Positions 42,822 through 51,687 of a stretch of DNA of 64,000 nt are shown here, piece by piece (positions within the stretch are counted from its first letter, which is position 1; each line of letters begins with the position of its first letter). Position numbers and translations under genes: made by a program. Under the pieces are notes generated by a model, which worked only from the letters and a program-made list of their open reading frames with translations, was not told the DNA's origin and did not search any database. Source of the stretch: an uncultured Desulfovibrio sp. (lineage in GTDB: Bacteria; Desulfobacterota; Desulfovibrionia; Desulfovibrionales; Desulfovibrionaceae); contig CAJXRQ010000005.1 of the NCBI GenBank assembly GCA_913060505.1, positions 1 to 64,000 of the forward strand, read 5' to 3'.

Positions 42822-44003
42822 ATGGCTGTCCAAGAACAAGTTTACGGATTCTTTATTCCCCGCACGACCCTCATCGGCATCGGAGCATCCAAAGAAATCC
42901 CCACAAAAATCCGCGCTCTCGGCGGGGAAAAACCTCTTGTTGTCACTGACCAGGGCATTGTGAAAACCGGTATTCTGAAACAGATCACGGACCTGCTTGA
43001 CGATGCCAAGATGAAATACGAAGTCTACGACAAAACCATCCCGAACCCCACCGACAAGAACGTCCACGACGGCGTTGCCGTATACAAGAAAGCAAAGTGT
43101 GACAGCCTCATCACGCTGGGCGGCGGTTCCTCCCATGACTGCGGCAAGGGTATCGGCCTTGTTATTTCCAACGGCGGCAAGATTCATGACTACGAAGGCG
43201 TGGACAAATCCACCAAGCCCATGCCGCCATACGTGGCAGTAAACACCACGGCAGGAACCGCTTCTGAAATGACCCGTTTCTGCATCATCACCGACCTTTC
43301 CCGCAAAGTGAAAATGGCTATCGTGGACTGGCGCGTAACACCCAACATCGCGCTCGACGATCCCATGCTCATGGTGGGCATGCCCCCGGCGCTGACAGCG
43401 GCCACGGGCATGGACGCCCTGACCCATGCCGTGGAAGCCTACGTTTCCACCATCGCCACGCCCATGACCGACGCATGCGCGGAAAAAGCCATTGAACTGG
43501 TCTTTACCTACCTGCGCCCGGCAGTGGCAAACGGACAGGATCTCCAAGCCCGTGAAGCAATGTGCTTTGCCCAGTATCTCGCCGGTATGGCCTTCAACAA
43601 CGCCTCCCTCGGCCACGTGCACGCCATGGCACACCAGTTGGGAGGCTTCTATGACCTGCCCCACGGCGAGTGCAACGCCATCCTGCTGCCGCATGTCGAA
43701 CAGTTCAACCTGATCGCCAAGGTCGACAGATTTGCCAAGATGGCCCAGATCATGGGTGAAAATATTGATGGTCTCTCTCCGATCGAAGCAGCTGAGAAAA
43801 GCCTTAAAGCCATCAAGCGTCTCTCCTCTGACGTAGGCATCCCCTCCGGGCTTGTCGAACTCGGCAAACGCTATGGAAAGGACGTCAAGGTCAAGGACAT
43901 CAAGGAAATGACCACAAACGCCCAGAAGGACGCCTGCGGCCTGACCAACCCAAGATGCCCGACCGACGCGGACGTGGCAGCCATTTACAAGGCCGCCATG
44001 TAA
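42822..44003 (+). CDS. adh: Iron-containing alcohol dehydrogenase of the hdr-flx operon
   Basis: The 393-residue group III alcohol dehydrogenase carries GGGSSHDCGKGIG (NAD-binding, near 98-110) and metal ligands in TGMDALTHAVEAYV, LGHVHAMAHQLGG and DLPHGECNAILLP. It closely resembles the abundant ethanol dehydrogenases of Desulfovibrio, which produce acetaldehyde and NADH. AGGAG precedes the ATG at 42822. It opens the adh-hdrCBA-flxDCBA operon; a stable hairpin after the gene may raise its expression relative to the downstream genes. Confidence 0.95.
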   Translation: MAVQEQVYGFFIPRTTLIGIGASKEIPTKIRALGGEKPLVVTDQGIVKTGILKQITDLLDDAKMKYEVYDKTIPNPTDKNVHDGVAVYKKAKCDSLITLGGGSSHDCGKGIGLVISNGGKIHDYEGVDKSTKPMPPYVAVNTTAGTASEMTRFCIITDLSRKVKMAIVDWRVTPNIALDDPMLMVGMPPALTAATGMDALTHAVEAYVSTIATPMTDACAEKAIELVFTYLRPAVANGQDLQAREAMCFAQYLAGMAFNNASLGHVHAMAHQLGGFYDLPHGECNAILLPHVEQFNLIAKVDRFAKMAQIMGENIDGLSPIEAAEKSLKAIKRLSSDVGIPSGLVELGKRYGKDVKVKDIKEMTTNAQKDACGLTNPRCPTDADVAAIYKAAM

Positions 44004-44018
44004 ACGAGGCCAACATTA

Positions 44019-44043
44019 CCGGGAGGGGCATTGCCCCTCCCGG
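44019..44043 (+). other. Strong hairpin between adh and hdrC
   Basis: A perfect 11-bp GC-rich stem (44019-44029 with 44033-44043) has a 3-nt loop and no T run. It is more likely an mRNA-processing or stability element, or a weak attenuator, than a terminator. Confidence 0.6.
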
Positions 44044-44153
44044 GCATTCTGTGCCCCACTCGCCAAACAGCATCGCAACGGGACTCCCCAAAGGCCTGGC
44101 CGACATGGCCGGCACTGTCGATGCAAACCGGCAAAGCCAAACGGATCAAGGCT

Positions 44154-44714
44154 ATGGAAACAATACATGTAAACAGTTCCTGCGATGAGGCGTTCATCCA
44201 CGCGGTTGAAAACGAAAGTGGAGAGAACGTCAGCCTTTGCTATCAATGCGGTAACTGTACGGCAGGGTGTCCGTATACGGACTTCTACGACATTCCGGTG
44301 AGCCAGATCATGCGCCTTGTCCAGATGGGACAACGCGAGACAGTGCTTTCATGCCGGTCCATATGGCTCTGTGCCACCTGCGAATCCTGCACCACCCGCT
44401 GCCCCAACAACATCGACGTGGCCACCGTCATGGATGTGTTGCGTCATATGGCGCGCAGGGCGGGCAAGAATCCGGAACCGCAGGTCAAAACTTTTTGCGA
44501 TTCCTTTCTCGCTTCCGTCAAACGCCACGGCAGGGTGTTCGAGGCGGGATTGATGGCCAGTTACATGACCAAAACCGGACGAATTCTCACCGACGCCGAT
44601 CTTGCGCCCAAAGTTCTTCCCAAAGGGAAATTGGGATTCACACCGCACAATATCGTGGGCAAAAAGGAGATCACCGAAATCTTTCAACGATACAACGCGG
44701 AGAAAAACTCGTGA
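44154..44714 (+). CDS. hdrC: Heterodisulfide reductase subunit HdrC
   Basis: The 186-residue protein has two [4Fe-4S] motifs (CYQCGNCTAGCPY near 23-35 and CATCESCTTRCPN near 64-76), followed by a helical domain, as in HdrC. It passes electrons between HdrA and the catalytic HdrB. The start is placed at the ATG at 44154; an earlier in-frame ATG at 44121 is possible. It belongs to the Flx-Hdr complex, which links NADH oxidation to ferredoxin and a thiol/disulfide partner (proposed DsrC) by electron bifurcation. Confidence 0.92.
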   Translation: METIHVNSSCDEAFIHAVENESGENVSLCYQCGNCTAGCPYTDFYDIPVSQIMRLVQMGQRETVLSCRSIWLCATCESCTTRCPNNIDVATVMDVLRHMARRAGKNPEPQVKTFCDSFLASVKRHGRVFEAGLMASYMTKTGRILTDADLAPKVLPKGKLGFTPHNIVGKKEITEIFQRYNAEKNS

Positions 44715-45610
44715 GCTCATCGTTAACATTTGCATATTATCCCGGCTGCTCCGGGCAGGGGACCTCCATCGAATACGACAAATCGACCCGCGCCGTGTGC
44801 AAGGCCCTGGGCATAGAACTGGTGGACATCCCGGACTGGAGCTGTTGTGGCTCAAGTCCGGCGCACACAGTGGACCACATTCTTTCAGCGGCGCTTTCGG
44901 CCCGCAACATCCTGCAGGCGGAAGATATGGACGTACAGGGCATCATCACCCCCTGTCCCAGCTGCCTGACCAACCTCAAGGTGGCCAGCCACCGCATGCG
45001 CGACGAACAGTTCAAGGAAAAGGTGGATGACCTTCTGAACGAACCTTGCCGCAACGATCTGCCCATCATGTCCGTGCTGCAAGTCATCTATGAGAAACTC
45101 GGCCCCAAGGCGCTCGCCGCCAAGGTCACTAATCCGCTCAAGGGACTGAAGCTGGCACCCTATTACGGTTGCATCATGAACCGTCCGCCGGAAGTCATGG
45201 ATTTTGACGACTGTGAAAACCCCGTGGCCATGGACCATCTCATGGAAGCGGTCGGGGCAGAGGTCATGCCCTTTCCGCTCAAGGTGGAGTGCTGCGGGGC
45301 GTCCTTCGGCGTGGCCAGAAACGACGTGGTCACCAAGTTGTCCGGCAAACTCCTTGACGTGGCCGCGGACTGCGGCGCGGCCGCCATGGTCACGGCCTGT
45401 CCGCTCTGCCAGATGAACCTGGACATGCGCCAGGATCAGATCAACAGGGCCAACAAGAGCAGCCACAAAATGGCGGTATTCTATTATACGCAGCTCATCG
45501 GAAAGGCTCTCGGCCTCAGCGACGCCAGCCTCATGCTGGACAAGCTGTGCGTGGACCCCGGGCATCTGTTCCGGGAAATAGAAACAGCCCGAACAGCGGA
45601 CGCCGTATAG
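44711..45610 (+). CDS. hdrB: Heterodisulfide reductase subunit HdrB
   Basis: The 299-residue protein has two CCG domains (PDWSCCGSSPAHTVDH near 40-55 and VECCGASFGVARND near 193-206, each with further Cys residues upstream), which in HdrB hold the noncubane [4Fe-4S] clusters of disulfide reduction. Translation starts with GTG at 44711, overlapping the hdrC stop by 4 bp. In sulfate reducers the substrate is thought to be the DsrC trisulfide or disulfide and not CoM-S-S-CoB. Confidence 0.93.
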   Translation: MSSSLTFAYYPGCSGQGTSIEYDKSTRAVCKALGIELVDIPDWSCCGSSPAHTVDHILSAALSARNILQAEDMDVQGIITPCPSCLTNLKVASHRMRDEQFKEKVDDLLNEPCRNDLPIMSVLQVIYEKLGPKALAAKVTNPLKGLKLAPYYGCIMNRPPEVMDFDDCENPVAMDHLMEAVGAEVMPFPLKVECCGASFGVARNDVVTKLSGKLLDVAADCGAAAMVTACPLCQMNLDMRQDQINRANKSSHKMAVFYYTQLIGKALGLSDASLMLDKLCVDPGHLFREIETARTADAV

Positions 45611-45640
45611 CCGGGCACGTTCTGAGGAGGCTCATTCCCC

Positions 45641-47620
45641 ATGAAAATAGGAGTTTTCGTCTGCCATTGCGGCAGCAATATAGCCGGAACCGTAAATGTA
45701 GGCAGCGTGGCTGAAGAGGCGCTCAAACTTCCGAGCGTGGCCTTTGCCAGTGACACCATGTACGCCTGTTCCGAACCGGGGCAGGACGCCATCATCGAGG
45801 CAATCAAGGAACACAGGCTCGATGGCGTGGTGGTCGCATCCTGCTCGCCGCGCATGCACGAACCCACATTCCGCAAAACCGTGGAACGCGCCGGGCTGAA
45901 CAGGTACATGTTCGAAATGGCCAATATCCGCGAACATGTGTCGTGGATCGGCAAGGACAAGGACGCCAACACCCGCAAGGCCGTCGACCTTGTTGCCATG
46001 GCCGTGGCCAAGCTCACGCAGGACCGGGAGCTGACCCCCAAGACATTCGACATCAACAAGCGTGTACTGGTCATCGGCGGCGGCGTCGCCGGGATTCAGG
46101 CCGCGCTGGACTGTGCGGACGGTGGGCTGGAAGTGGTGCTGGTGGAAAAGACATCCTCCATCGGCGGCAAGATGTCCAAACTGGACAAGACCTTCCCCAC
46201 GGTGGACTGCTCTAGCTGCATTCTGGGTCCGAAGATGGTGGACGTGGCCCAACACCCGAACATCACGCTCTATGCCAGTTCGGAAGTTGCTGACGTGAAG
46301 GGCTATGTGGGCAATTTCAACGTTTCCATCAACAGGAAGGCCACGTATGTTGATTGGGCGGCATGCACGGGCTGTGGCCTGTGCATGGAAAAATGCCCCA
46401 GCAAAAAATCGCGGGACGTTTTTAACGAAGAAATCGGTACCACAACAGCCATCAACATCCCCTTCCCGCAAGCAATTCCCAAAAAAGCATCCATCGATCC
46501 GGAATTCTGCCTGAAGCTGACCAAGGGCAAATGTGGCGTGTGCGAAAAGGTCTGCCCTACCAACGCAATCCGTTTCGAACAGAAACAGGAAACCGCGGAA
46601 GAGGCGGTCGGAGCCATCATCACCGCCACGGGATACGATCTTTTCGATTACACCCGCTACGAGGAATATGGCGGAGGACGCTACGCCGATGTGATCACTT
46701 CTCTGCAATATGAACGCCTGCTTTCGGCTTCCGGCCCCACCGGCGGACACATCAAACGGCCGTCGGACGGCAAGGAGCCAAAGGATGTTGTCTTCATCCA
46801 GTGTGTGGGTTCACGGGACAAGTCTGTCGACAGGCCGTATTGTTCCGGATTCTGCTGCATGTACACGGCCAAACAGGCCATTTTGACCAAGGACCATCTG
46901 CCCGAATCCCAATCCTATGTTTTCTACATGGACATCCGCGCTCCGGGGAAACTCTATGACGAATTCACCCGCCGGGCCATGGAAGAATACGGGACCAAGT
47001 ACATCAGGGGCCGTGTAGCCATGGTCTATCCCAAAGGCGATAAATACATTGTCCGCGGGGCAGACACCCTCATGGGTGCACAGGTCGAGGTCGAGGCCGA
47101 TCTCGTGGTACTTGCCGTGGGAGCCGAAGCCGCAAAAGGCGCACCCCAGCTGGCGGAAAAGTTGCGCATCTCTTACGATGCGTACGGATTCTACATGGAA
47201 AGCCACCCGAAACTGCGTCCTGTGGAAACGAATACCGCCGGAGTGTTCCTTGCCGGATCGTGCCAAGGCCCCAAGGACATTCCCACGTCCGTTGGACAAG
47301 GCAGTGCGGCCGCCGCAAAAGTGCTGGCCCTGTTCTCAAAGGACCAGCTCGAAAGCGATCCTCAGGTTTCCGTCGTGGACATCAAGCGGTGCGTCGGCTG
47401 CGGCAAATGCATCCAGACATGCCCGTTTGGAGCCATTGAGGAAATGGACTTCCGGGGAATGCCCAAGGCCAACGTCATCGAGACCATTTGCCAGGGCTGC
47501 GGCATCTGTACGTCCACTTGCCCGCAGGGAGCCATTCAACTGCAACACTTTACCGACAACCAGATCCTCGCGGAGGTCAATGCCATATGTCAGCAAACAC
47601 CGGCTCAGAACTTAAAATAG
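45641..47620 (+). CDS. hdrA: Heterodisulfide reductase subunit HdrA
   Basis: The 659-residue flavin subunit has an N-terminal CHCGSN segment, the FAD-binding VLVIGGGVAGIQAALDCADGG near 142 with Cys residues in TVDCSSCILGPK, and several ferredoxin motifs (CTGCGLCMEKCPS, CGVCEKVCPT, CVGCGKCIQTCPF, CQGCGICTSTCPQ). HdrA is the proposed bifurcating FAD protein. AGGAG precedes the ATG, and the end overlaps flxD by 34 bp. Confidence 0.95.
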   Translation: MKIGVFVCHCGSNIAGTVNVGSVAEEALKLPSVAFASDTMYACSEPGQDAIIEAIKEHRLDGVVVASCSPRMHEPTFRKTVERAGLNRYMFEMANIREHVSWIGKDKDANTRKAVDLVAMAVAKLTQDRELTPKTFDINKRVLVIGGGVAGIQAALDCADGGLEVVLVEKTSSIGGKMSKLDKTFPTVDCSSCILGPKMVDVAQHPNITLYASSEVADVKGYVGNFNVSINRKATYVDWAACTGCGLCMEKCPSKKSRDVFNEEIGTTTAINIPFPQAIPKKASIDPEFCLKLTKGKCGVCEKVCPTNAIRFEQKQETAEEAVGAIITATGYDLFDYTRYEEYGGGRYADVITSLQYERLLSASGPTGGHIKRPSDGKEPKDVVFIQCVGSRDKSVDRPYCSGFCCMYTAKQAILTKDHLPESQSYVFYMDIRAPGKLYDEFTRRAMEEYGTKYIRGRVAMVYPKGDKYIVRGADTLMGAQVEVEADLVVLAVGAEAAKGAPQLAEKLRISYDAYGFYMESHPKLRPVETNTAGVFLAGSCQGPKDIPTSVGQGSAAAAKVLALFSKDQLESDPQVSVVDIKRCVGCGKCIQTCPFGAIEEMDFRGMPKANVIETICQGCGICTSTCPQGAIQLQHFTDNQILAEVNAICQQTPAQNLK

Positions 47621-48048
47621 TTGGTTTTCTCTGCAACTGGTGCTCCTACGGCGGCGCAGACACTGCCGGTGTCGGGAGATTCCAGCAGCCCACGGACCTG
47701 CGCATCATCCGTGTTCCCTGCTCGGGCCGCATCGATCCCTTGTTCGTGCTCAAAAGCCTGTTCAACGGTGCGGACGGCGTTCTGGTTTCCGGTTGCCACC
47801 CGCGAGACTGCCATTACGCCGAAGGCAACTTTTATGCACGCAGAAGGCTGGAAGTGCTCAAGCGGTTCCTGCCGATTCTGGGCATTGACGAACGCCGTTT
47901 CGAATACACGTGGGTATCGGCTTCCGAGGGGCAAAAATGGAAGACCGTTGTCCAGACATTTACGGAACGCATCCACGAACTGGGGCCTGCCCCAAAGCTG
48001 GACCAATGCCTGATGGAAAGGGCCCAAGCCATGGCTATGGCCGTTTAA
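47587..48048 (+). CDS. flxD: FlxD, MvhD-like [2Fe-2S] protein
   Basis: The 153-residue protein has the MvhD/FlxD pattern: CNWCSYGGADTAG near 16-28, VPCSGRIDPLFVL near 43-55 and GCHPRDCHYAEGN near 69-81. It transfers electrons from the FlxABC module to HdrA. The ATG at 47587 lies within the end of hdrA, so translation is coupled. Confidence 0.92.
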   Translation: MSANTGSELKIVGFLCNWCSYGGADTAGVGRFQQPTDLRIIRVPCSGRIDPLFVLKSLFNGADGVLVSGCHPRDCHYAEGNFYARRRLEVLKRFLPILGIDERRFEYTWVSASEGQKWKTVVQTFTERIHELGPAPKLDQCLMERAQAMAMAV

Positions 48049-48073
48049 ACCGGTTATCTGAACGGAGACAACA

Positions 48074-49027
48074 ATGTCGAATCTGGACACATTGAAAGCG
48101 AAAATAAAAGAACGCCTTCCCGATCTGGACATGGTCGTTGGCTGGGAGCAGGGGTTCGACCCGCTGCGGGCTACTCCCCTGTTCATGCGTACCGAGGAAG
48201 ACGTGGACCGGCTGATCTGGAATCCGCTCTGTGTGCACAACCTCGCCACATACCTGCCCGGACTCAAGGGCAGGAAGGTCGGCGTGGTGGTCAAGGGTTG
48301 TGACAGCCGCTCCATCATCGAGTTGTTGCAGGAAAAGCTTATCAACCGCGATGACATCGTCGTTTTTTCCATGCCTTGCGAAGGTGTTGTTTCGGTACGA
48401 AAAATTCAAAACAGGATAGGCTCGCTGGACTATGTGGAATCCGTCGAAGCGGATACCGGCACAGTGAAGGTCACGGTGGACGGCTCTTCGCAAAGCTTCG
48501 GGTTCCCGGACGTAGCGGCATCAAAGTGTGGCCGCTGCCAATACCATACGGCATTGCTTTCGGACGAATTTGTCGGAGAGCCGAACAACGAAAAAGCCGA
48601 AGACGATTACTCGGACGTGACATCGTTCGAGGCCAGACCGCAAGAGGAACGTCTGGCTTTCTGGATGACGGAGATGCAACGCTGTATCCAATGCTATGCA
48701 TGCCGCAACGCCTGTCCTCTGTGCGTCTGCCGCGACCATTGCGTGGCCCAGAGCCGCGATCCGCACTGGATGACACAGGAAAATTCAACGCAAAACAAAT
48801 GGTTCTTCCAGGTGATCCACGCCATGCATCTGGCTGGCCGCTGCACCGAATGTGGAGAGTGTGAGCGCGCCTGCCCCGTGGGTATTCCGCTGTTGCTGCT
48901 CAAGCGCAAGTTGAACAAGGAAATTGAAGAACTGTTCGACTACAAGGCAGGAACGCTCATCGACTCGACACCGCCGTTGCAGGCATTCAAGGTGGAGGAA
49001 GACAATATCAACGAGAGGGGATGGTGA
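48074..49027 (+). CDS. flxC: FlxC, iron-sulfur subunit
   Basis: The 317-residue protein has an FrhB-like N-terminal part (VVVKGCDSRSIIELLQEK) and a C-terminal part with two [4Fe-4S] motifs (CIQCYACRNACPLCVCRDHC near 209-228 and CTECGECERACPVG near 261-274). It is an electron-transfer subunit of the Flx NADH dehydrogenase module. It ends in TGATG, overlapping flxB. Confidence 0.88.
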   Translation: MSNLDTLKAKIKERLPDLDMVVGWEQGFDPLRATPLFMRTEEDVDRLIWNPLCVHNLATYLPGLKGRKVGVVVKGCDSRSIIELLQEKLINRDDIVVFSMPCEGVVSVRKIQNRIGSLDYVESVEADTGTVKVTVDGSSQSFGFPDVAASKCGRCQYHTALLSDEFVGEPNNEKAEDDYSDVTSFEARPQEERLAFWMTEMQRCIQCYACRNACPLCVCRDHCVAQSRDPHWMTQENSTQNKWFFQVIHAMHLAGRCTECGECERACPVGIPLLLLKRKLNKEIEELFDYKAGTLIDSTPPLQAFKVEEDNINERGW

Positions 49028-50082
49028 TGGCTGTCAAATTCCTTGCAAAAGACAACCTTGTTCCCTGGCTTGCAGAGCTGGCTGAAACGCATCGGACAAT
49101 CGTGCCCAAACGCGAAGGAGAAGCGGTCGTATTCCGCCCCTTTGCCAAGGAGGAAGCCCCCGAACTTTCGGCCCGCCCCACGGAGTCGCCCAAGTCGGCT
49201 ATCTTTCCTCAATGCGACACCCTCATGTCCTTCCGGTACACCAAGGATGAGGAAGATCCCGGAAAGGTGTTGCTGGACTTGCGGGAAATGAAGGATGAAT
49301 CTCCTGCGGTCGTGGTTGGGTGCCGAAGTTGCGATGCCGCAGGTTTCAACACCTTTGACCGTGTATACATGACGGACAAAATCACGGACCAGAACTACCG
49401 TGCCCGGCGTGAAAACACGCTGTTCGTAACGATTATCTGCGAAAAGCCAGCCACTACCTGTTTCTGCAACTGGGTAGGAGGCAGCCCGACGGACACCAGC
49501 GGTGCGGACGTACGTATGACCCCGCTTGAAGATGGTTGGGTTCTTGAGTCCATTACGGAAAAAGGAGAACCGCTCCTTTCCAGCACACTGCTGAAAGACG
49601 GCGACGATCGGGCTGGCGATGCCGAAAAAATCAGGCAACAGGCCAAAGAACGGATGCCCGAAGCTCCCGACCTTTCCGAAGCGCCGGGCAAAGTGCTCGC
49701 CCTGTTCGAAAACAACGATTTCTGGGAAGCCGAATCCGCCAAATGTATCAGCTGCGGCGCATGCACATACCTATGCCCCACCTGCTACTGCTTCAACATC
49801 ACGGACGAAAGCTCCGGCATGGAAGGCGTACGGTTGCGGACATGGGACAACTGCATGTCCCACCAGTTCACCATGGAGGCCAGCGGACACAACCCCCGCC
49901 CCACCAAGGCGCACAGGCTCAAAAACCGTGTTGGGCATAAATTCAGCTACTATCCGAACATTCACGACGGCAACATATCCTGTGTCGGTTGCGGCCGCTG
50001 CATCAAGAGCTGTCCCGTTTCCGTGGACATCCGCAGCATCGTGTTGCACGCCATTGCCGCTCCGGCGGAAACGGAGAAATAA
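49027..50082 (+). CDS. flxB: FlxB, iron-sulfur subunit
   Basis: The 351-residue protein has C-terminal ferredoxin motifs (CISCGACTYLCPTCYC near 239-254 and CVGCGRCIKSCPV near 318-330) and an N-terminal region with further conserved Cys residues (VGCRSCDAAG), like anaerobic sulfite-reductase A-type subunits. GAGAGGGG is well spaced for the ATG at 49027, so I prefer it over the ATG at 49021. Confidence 0.88.
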   Translation: MAVKFLAKDNLVPWLAELAETHRTIVPKREGEAVVFRPFAKEEAPELSARPTESPKSAIFPQCDTLMSFRYTKDEEDPGKVLLDLREMKDESPAVVVGCRSCDAAGFNTFDRVYMTDKITDQNYRARRENTLFVTIICEKPATTCFCNWVGGSPTDTSGADVRMTPLEDGWVLESITEKGEPLLSSTLLKDGDDRAGDAEKIRQQAKERMPEAPDLSEAPGKVLALFENNDFWEAESAKCISCGACTYLCPTCYCFNITDESSGMEGVRLRTWDNCMSHQFTMEASGHNPRPTKAHRLKNRVGHKFSYYPNIHDGNISCVGCGRCIKSCPVSVDIRSIVLHAIAAPAETEK

Positions 50083-50085
50083 ACC

Positions 50086-50940
50086 ATGCTGCAGAACACG
50101 CAAACAGCGAAAGACGCCAACCCATATCTGCCGTCCATCGGCACCATTGTGGAGATCATCGAGGAAACCCCGAATATCAAGACGTTCCGTGTCGTACTCA
50201 ACAGCGAAGGCGACATGAAGAACTTCACCTTCCATCCCGGACAGGTAGGACAGCTCTCAGTGTTCGGCACTGGCGAATCAACCTTTGTCATCAATTCGCC
50301 GCCCACCCGTATGGACTACCTGCAATTCAGCGTCATGAAGGCTGGAGAGGTAACGGCCATGCTGCACACTCTTTCCGTGGGCGACCAGATCGGCGTGCGC
50401 GCTCCCCTGGGCAACTGGTTCCCATATGAAGAACTCAAGGGAAAGGATATCGTCTTTATCGGCGGGGGCATAGGCATGGCCCCGTTGCGGACGCTACTGC
50501 TCTACATGCTCGACAACCGGGCCGACTACGGCAAGATAACTCTGCTGTATGGAGCCAGATCTCCCGAAGACATGGCCTTCAAATACGAACTGCCCGACTG
50601 GCTGGAACGTGACGACATGGAAACCACGCTGACCATCGATGCCGAAGCTCCGGGTTGGGAACATTCCGTTGGCCTGATCCCCAACGTTCTTCAGGAGATG
50701 AATCCCTCCAGCGAGAATTGCATGGCCATAACGTGCGGGCCTCCCATAATGATCAAATTCACGCTACAGGCCCTTGCCAAGCTGGGTTTCAAGGACGACC
50801 AAATCTTGACCACGCTCGAAAAACGCATGAAATGCGGCGTCGGTATCTGCGGACGTTGCAACATAGGCACAAAATATGTTTGTGTAGATGGTCCTGTTTT
50901 CACTTATGCGCAGCTCAAGGAGTTGCCCAACGAATTGTAA
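50086..50940 (+). CDS. flxA: FlxA, FAD/NAD(P)-binding subunit
   Basis: The 284-residue ferredoxin-NADP reductase-type protein has an FAD domain (about 10-110), an NAD domain (GGGIGMAPLRTLLLYMLDNR near 126-145) and a C-terminal Cys cluster (MKCGVGICGRCNIGTKYVC near 246-264) for a [2Fe-2S] centre. It oxidises NADH, probably made by Adh, and passes electrons to FlxB and FlxC. Confidence 0.93.
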   Translation: MLQNTQTAKDANPYLPSIGTIVEIIEETPNIKTFRVVLNSEGDMKNFTFHPGQVGQLSVFGTGESTFVINSPPTRMDYLQFSVMKAGEVTAMLHTLSVGDQIGVRAPLGNWFPYEELKGKDIVFIGGGIGMAPLRTLLLYMLDNRADYGKITLLYGARSPEDMAFKYELPDWLERDDMETTLTIDAEAPGWEHSVGLIPNVLQEMNPSSENCMAITCGPPIMIKFTLQALAKLGFKDDQILTTLEKRMKCGVGICGRCNIGTKYVCVDGPVFTYAQLKELPNEL

Positions 50941-50950
50941 CCAGTCCCCT

Positions 50951-50996
50951 GCCGGGAGAAGGGTCGGTTCGAAAACGGCCCGGCCCTTCTCCCGGC
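50951..50996 (+). terminator. Strong hairpin at the end of the adh-hdr-flx operon
   Basis: A perfect 13-bp stem (50951-50963 with 50984-50996) with a 20-nt loop that can pair further. No T run follows, so it may stop transcription inefficiently or protect the mRNA end. Confidence 0.6.
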
Positions 50997-51032
50997 GCTC
51001 CTAACAGGCAACACTAACCACCAGGAGTCGTC

Positions 51033-51512
51033 ATGGCACATTTCTTCCACGCTAATGAAATCGCCGGGGCCGCAGTTGAAATCGAAAAAAAAGGTCGCGC
51101 CTTCTACATGCGCCTTGCGGACGTCGCCAAAAATGACAAGGTACGCAAACTCTTCTCCCATCTGGCGCAGGAAGAGGCCAGACACGAACTGATCTTCCAT
51201 GACCTCATGGACAGGCTCGGCAAGATCGAACTTCCGGCATGGGCTTCCAATGAAGAATATTGCCGTTATCTCTTGGGCCTCATTGAATCCCATGCCCTGT
51301 TTTCCGATGAACTGGTGGAAAAAAAGATGGGCAGTCTGGCGGACGAAGCCGATGCCATTCGCATGGCCATGAGCTTTGAAAAAGACACTCTGCTCTTTTT
51401 CATCGAGATGGAAGGATTGGTCCCGGACAGTGAAAAAGACGCTGTGCGGGAATGCATCCATGAGGAAAGGCAACACCTTTCCAACCTTCAGGACATGCTC
51501 GTGGCGCTTTGA
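51033..51512 (+). CDS. Ferritin-like/rubrerythrin-type di-iron protein
   Basis: The 159-residue four-helix protein has two ExxH-type metal motifs: EIEKKGRAFY near 16-25 and EEARHELIFH near 47-56 in the first half, and SFEKDTLLFF near 113-122 and EERQHLSNL near 143-151 in the second. It resembles the rubrerythrin domain without a C-terminal rubredoxin. Such proteins reduce peroxide or store iron. An AGGAG site precedes the ATG. It follows the flx genes after a hairpin and may be co-transcribed. Confidence 0.85.
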   Translation: MAHFFHANEIAGAAVEIEKKGRAFYMRLADVAKNDKVRKLFSHLAQEEARHELIFHDLMDRLGKIELPAWASNEEYCRYLLGLIESHALFSDELVEKKMGSLADEADAIRMAMSFEKDTLLFFIEMEGLVPDSEKDAVRECIHEERQHLSNLQDMLVAL

Positions 51513-51687
51513 CGCTCCGGGAAAACAACCTGAAATGAATAGATTTTCGGCCCGGCTGAAGTGCGCTGTGACGGGGCGGCGTTCCACTGGCCCGGCCGGG
51601 AGAAATTGAACACGGACAGAGAACACCCGGCCCCGGGAGGAGAAGTCCATTTGCGGCTCCTCTCCCACAGCTCCGGAGGGATGTGCC

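Noticed and set aside
51513..51687. Iterons expected next to a TrfA-like gene
   Set aside because: I found no directly repeated units of 15-22 bp on either side of the gene, so I do not call an origin.
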